This document shows positions 41,940-42,846 of a stretch of 42,846 bases of DNA, piece after piece (position 1 is the stretch's first letter; each line of letters opens with the position of its first letter). The stretch is from Pseudolabrys sp. (GTDB lineage Bacteria; Pseudomonadota; Alphaproteobacteria; Rhizobiales; Xanthobacteraceae). The stretch spans positions 1 to 42,846 of the forward strand of contig JANWKN010000034.1 in assembly GCA_025451355.1 (NCBI GenBank). The letters are read 5' to 3'. A program made the position numbers and the translations under genes. The notes beneath the pieces were generated by a model. It was given only the letters and a program-made list of their open reading frames with translations, ran no database searches and was not told where the DNA came from.

Positions 41940-42846
41940 GTGGCTCCTGACTCAGTGAGCGGGCGCTCTGTTGTTTCGACTCTGGCGCGCGCCAGCGTGC
42001 GCCTGGGCGTTGCGGGGCTCTTCATGTTCGGCGCCAACGACGCGCTGCAGAATGCGGCTGCCGAAGGCGACACCCGCACCCTCTCCTTCCACCATCTCCA
42101 CACCGGCGAAGACATCACCATCACCTTCAAGCGCAATGGCCGTTACGACGATGCTGCGCTGAAGAAGCTCGACTGGTTCATGCGTGATTGGCGCAAGGAA
42201 AAGTCGACTCGCATGGATCCGCATTTGTTCGATCTGTTGTGGGAGGCCTATCGCGAGGTCGGAGCAACGCAGCCGATTGACGTTGTCTGCGGCTTCCGCT
42301 CGCCGGAAACTAATTCAATGCTGCGCCGCCGCTCGAATGGCGTCGCGCAGTTCAGCCAACACATCAATGGCCAGGCGATGGATTTCTTCATTCCTGGCGT
42401 TCCGCTCGAGAAGATTCGCGAAGTTGGTCTTCGGCTTCAGCGCGGCGGCGTGGGTTTCTACCCGACTTCCGGCTCGCCCTTCGTGCACATGGACACCGGG
42501 ACCATCCGGCACTGGCCGCGCATGACGCACGATCAACTGGTCAAGGTTTTCCCCGACGGCCGCACCGTCCATGTTCCTTCCGATGGCCAGCCATTGCGCG
42601 GCTATTCGCTCGCTCTCGCCGACGTCGAACGGCGCGGCGGCAGACCATCCGAAACCTCACTGGAAGCTGCGCGTGAGGCAGGCGTCGTCACCGCTTCGCG
42701 AACCCGTAACTTCTTTGCCCGTCTGTTTGGCCGCGGCAAGGATGCCGACGAAGTGAACGAAGACTCGGCTCCTGCGCCCGCACCCGTGGCCGTCGCGAGC
42801 GTGACCCCGCCCAAAGCCAAGACCGTAGCCGTGGAAACAATCGTAC
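41940..42846 (+). CDS. DUF882 (YcbK-like, M15-type) peptidase, cut by window edge
   Basis: At least 302 residues, still open at the window end. A signal peptide-like segment (VRLGVAGLFMFGANDALQNAAA) leads into TLSFHHLHTGEDITITFKRNGRYD. The M15-type zinc residues are in SQHINGQAMDFFIPG and PFVHMDTG, with GFRSPETNSML before them. The family is thought to trim peptidoglycan. The tail becomes Ala/Pro-rich. The start is unclear: GTG 41907, 41940 and 41955 are in frame. A separate 26-codon ATG frame (41878-41958) precedes and overlaps 41955 as GTGA, so either a coupled leader or a one-base break exists. Confidence 0.8.
   Translation, partial: MAPDSVSGRSVVSTLARASVRLGVAGLFMFGANDALQNAAAEGDTRTLSFHHLHTGEDITITFKRNGRYDDAALKKLDWFMRDWRKEKSTRMDPHLFDLLWEAYREVGATQPIDVVCGFRSPETNSMLRRRSNGVAQFSQHINGQAMDFFIPGVPLEKIREVGLRLQRGGVGFYPTSGSPFVHMDTGTIRHWPRMTHDQLVKVFPDGRTVHVPSDGQPLRGYSLALADVERRGGRPSETSLEAAREAGVVTASRTRNFFARLFGRGKDADEVNEDSAPAPAPVAVASVTPPKAKTVAVETIV

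Noticed and set aside
1-42846. tRNA, rRNA or CRISPR array
   Set aside because: No T-loop-like GTTCRANYC with matching stems, no rRNA landmarks, and no regularly spaced direct repeats were noticed by eye.

Overview
The window is about 43 kb of GC-rich DNA, roughly 62% by eye. It reads as a chromosome segment of an alphaproteobacterium of the order Hyphomicrobiales (Rhizobiales), most like the Bradyrhizobium/Xanthobacteraceae side. The evidence is a TrcR (DUF1013) cell-cycle regulator, the kinase-type homoserine kinase ThrB next to ispH and rnhA, a split PntAA/PntAB/PntB transhydrogenase beside an aa3-oxidase subunit IV, DUF1192 beside a PIG3-type quinone oxidoreductase, tandem Bug-type solute receptors, and exact CtrA-type boxes (TTAA-N7-TTAA). 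I saw no rRNA, tRNA, CRISPR array, transposase or phage gene. Most of it is ordinary core or near-core chromosome.

Layout. 0.1-5.2 kb: DUF1192, quinone oxidoreductase, a large membrane PAS-GGDEF-EAL protein and YqgE. 5.3-11.3 kb: a DsbD-N-like secreted protein, a peroxiredoxin, the ispH-thrB-rnhA operon, trcR and an MBL-fold protein. 11.5-15 kb: two small exported proteins, folE, a B12-type radical SAM enzyme and the lipoprotein RlpA. 15-21.5 kb: acyl-CoA metabolism (a PrpE-like synthetase, an AMP-binding acyl-CoA synthetase, an enoyl-CoA isomerase-like enzyme) around an orphan phospholipase D-like protein. 21.5-25.2 kb: a small exported protein, two tandem Bug receptors behind a palindromic promoter, two divergent DUF465 proteins and a soluble diguanylate cyclase. 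25.3-27.5 kb: purEK and rpsU. 27.5-33 kb: an accessory stretch in which a methyltransferase and an EAL gene are broken by frameshifts and a HWE kinase has a disrupted or missing start, among intact hydrolase, GNAT and DUF2189 genes. 33-40 kb: pntAA-pntAB-pntB, cox subunit IV, an ABC1/UbiB kinase and an M3 oligopeptidase, with REP-like palindromes in three of the gaps. 40.1 kb to the end: a sigma-54 response regulator behind an exact CtrA box, and a DUF882 peptidase-like gene cut by the window edge.

Working together. The pnt genes (NADPH supply), thrB, ispH, purEK and folE are housekeeping biosynthesis. The acyl-CoA genes and the two Bug receptors suggest uptake and activation of organic acids, but no transporter membrane subunits are nearby. 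c-di-GMP appears three times: one protein with a degenerate cyclase site and an intact phosphodiesterase site, one active-looking cyclase with an inhibitory site, and one decayed EAL gene. The least explained signals are the CtrA boxes near both ends, the frame-broken accessory stretch, the Gly/His tail on ribosomal protein S21, and several perfect inverted repeats at promoters. I did not find a clear new multi-gene system.
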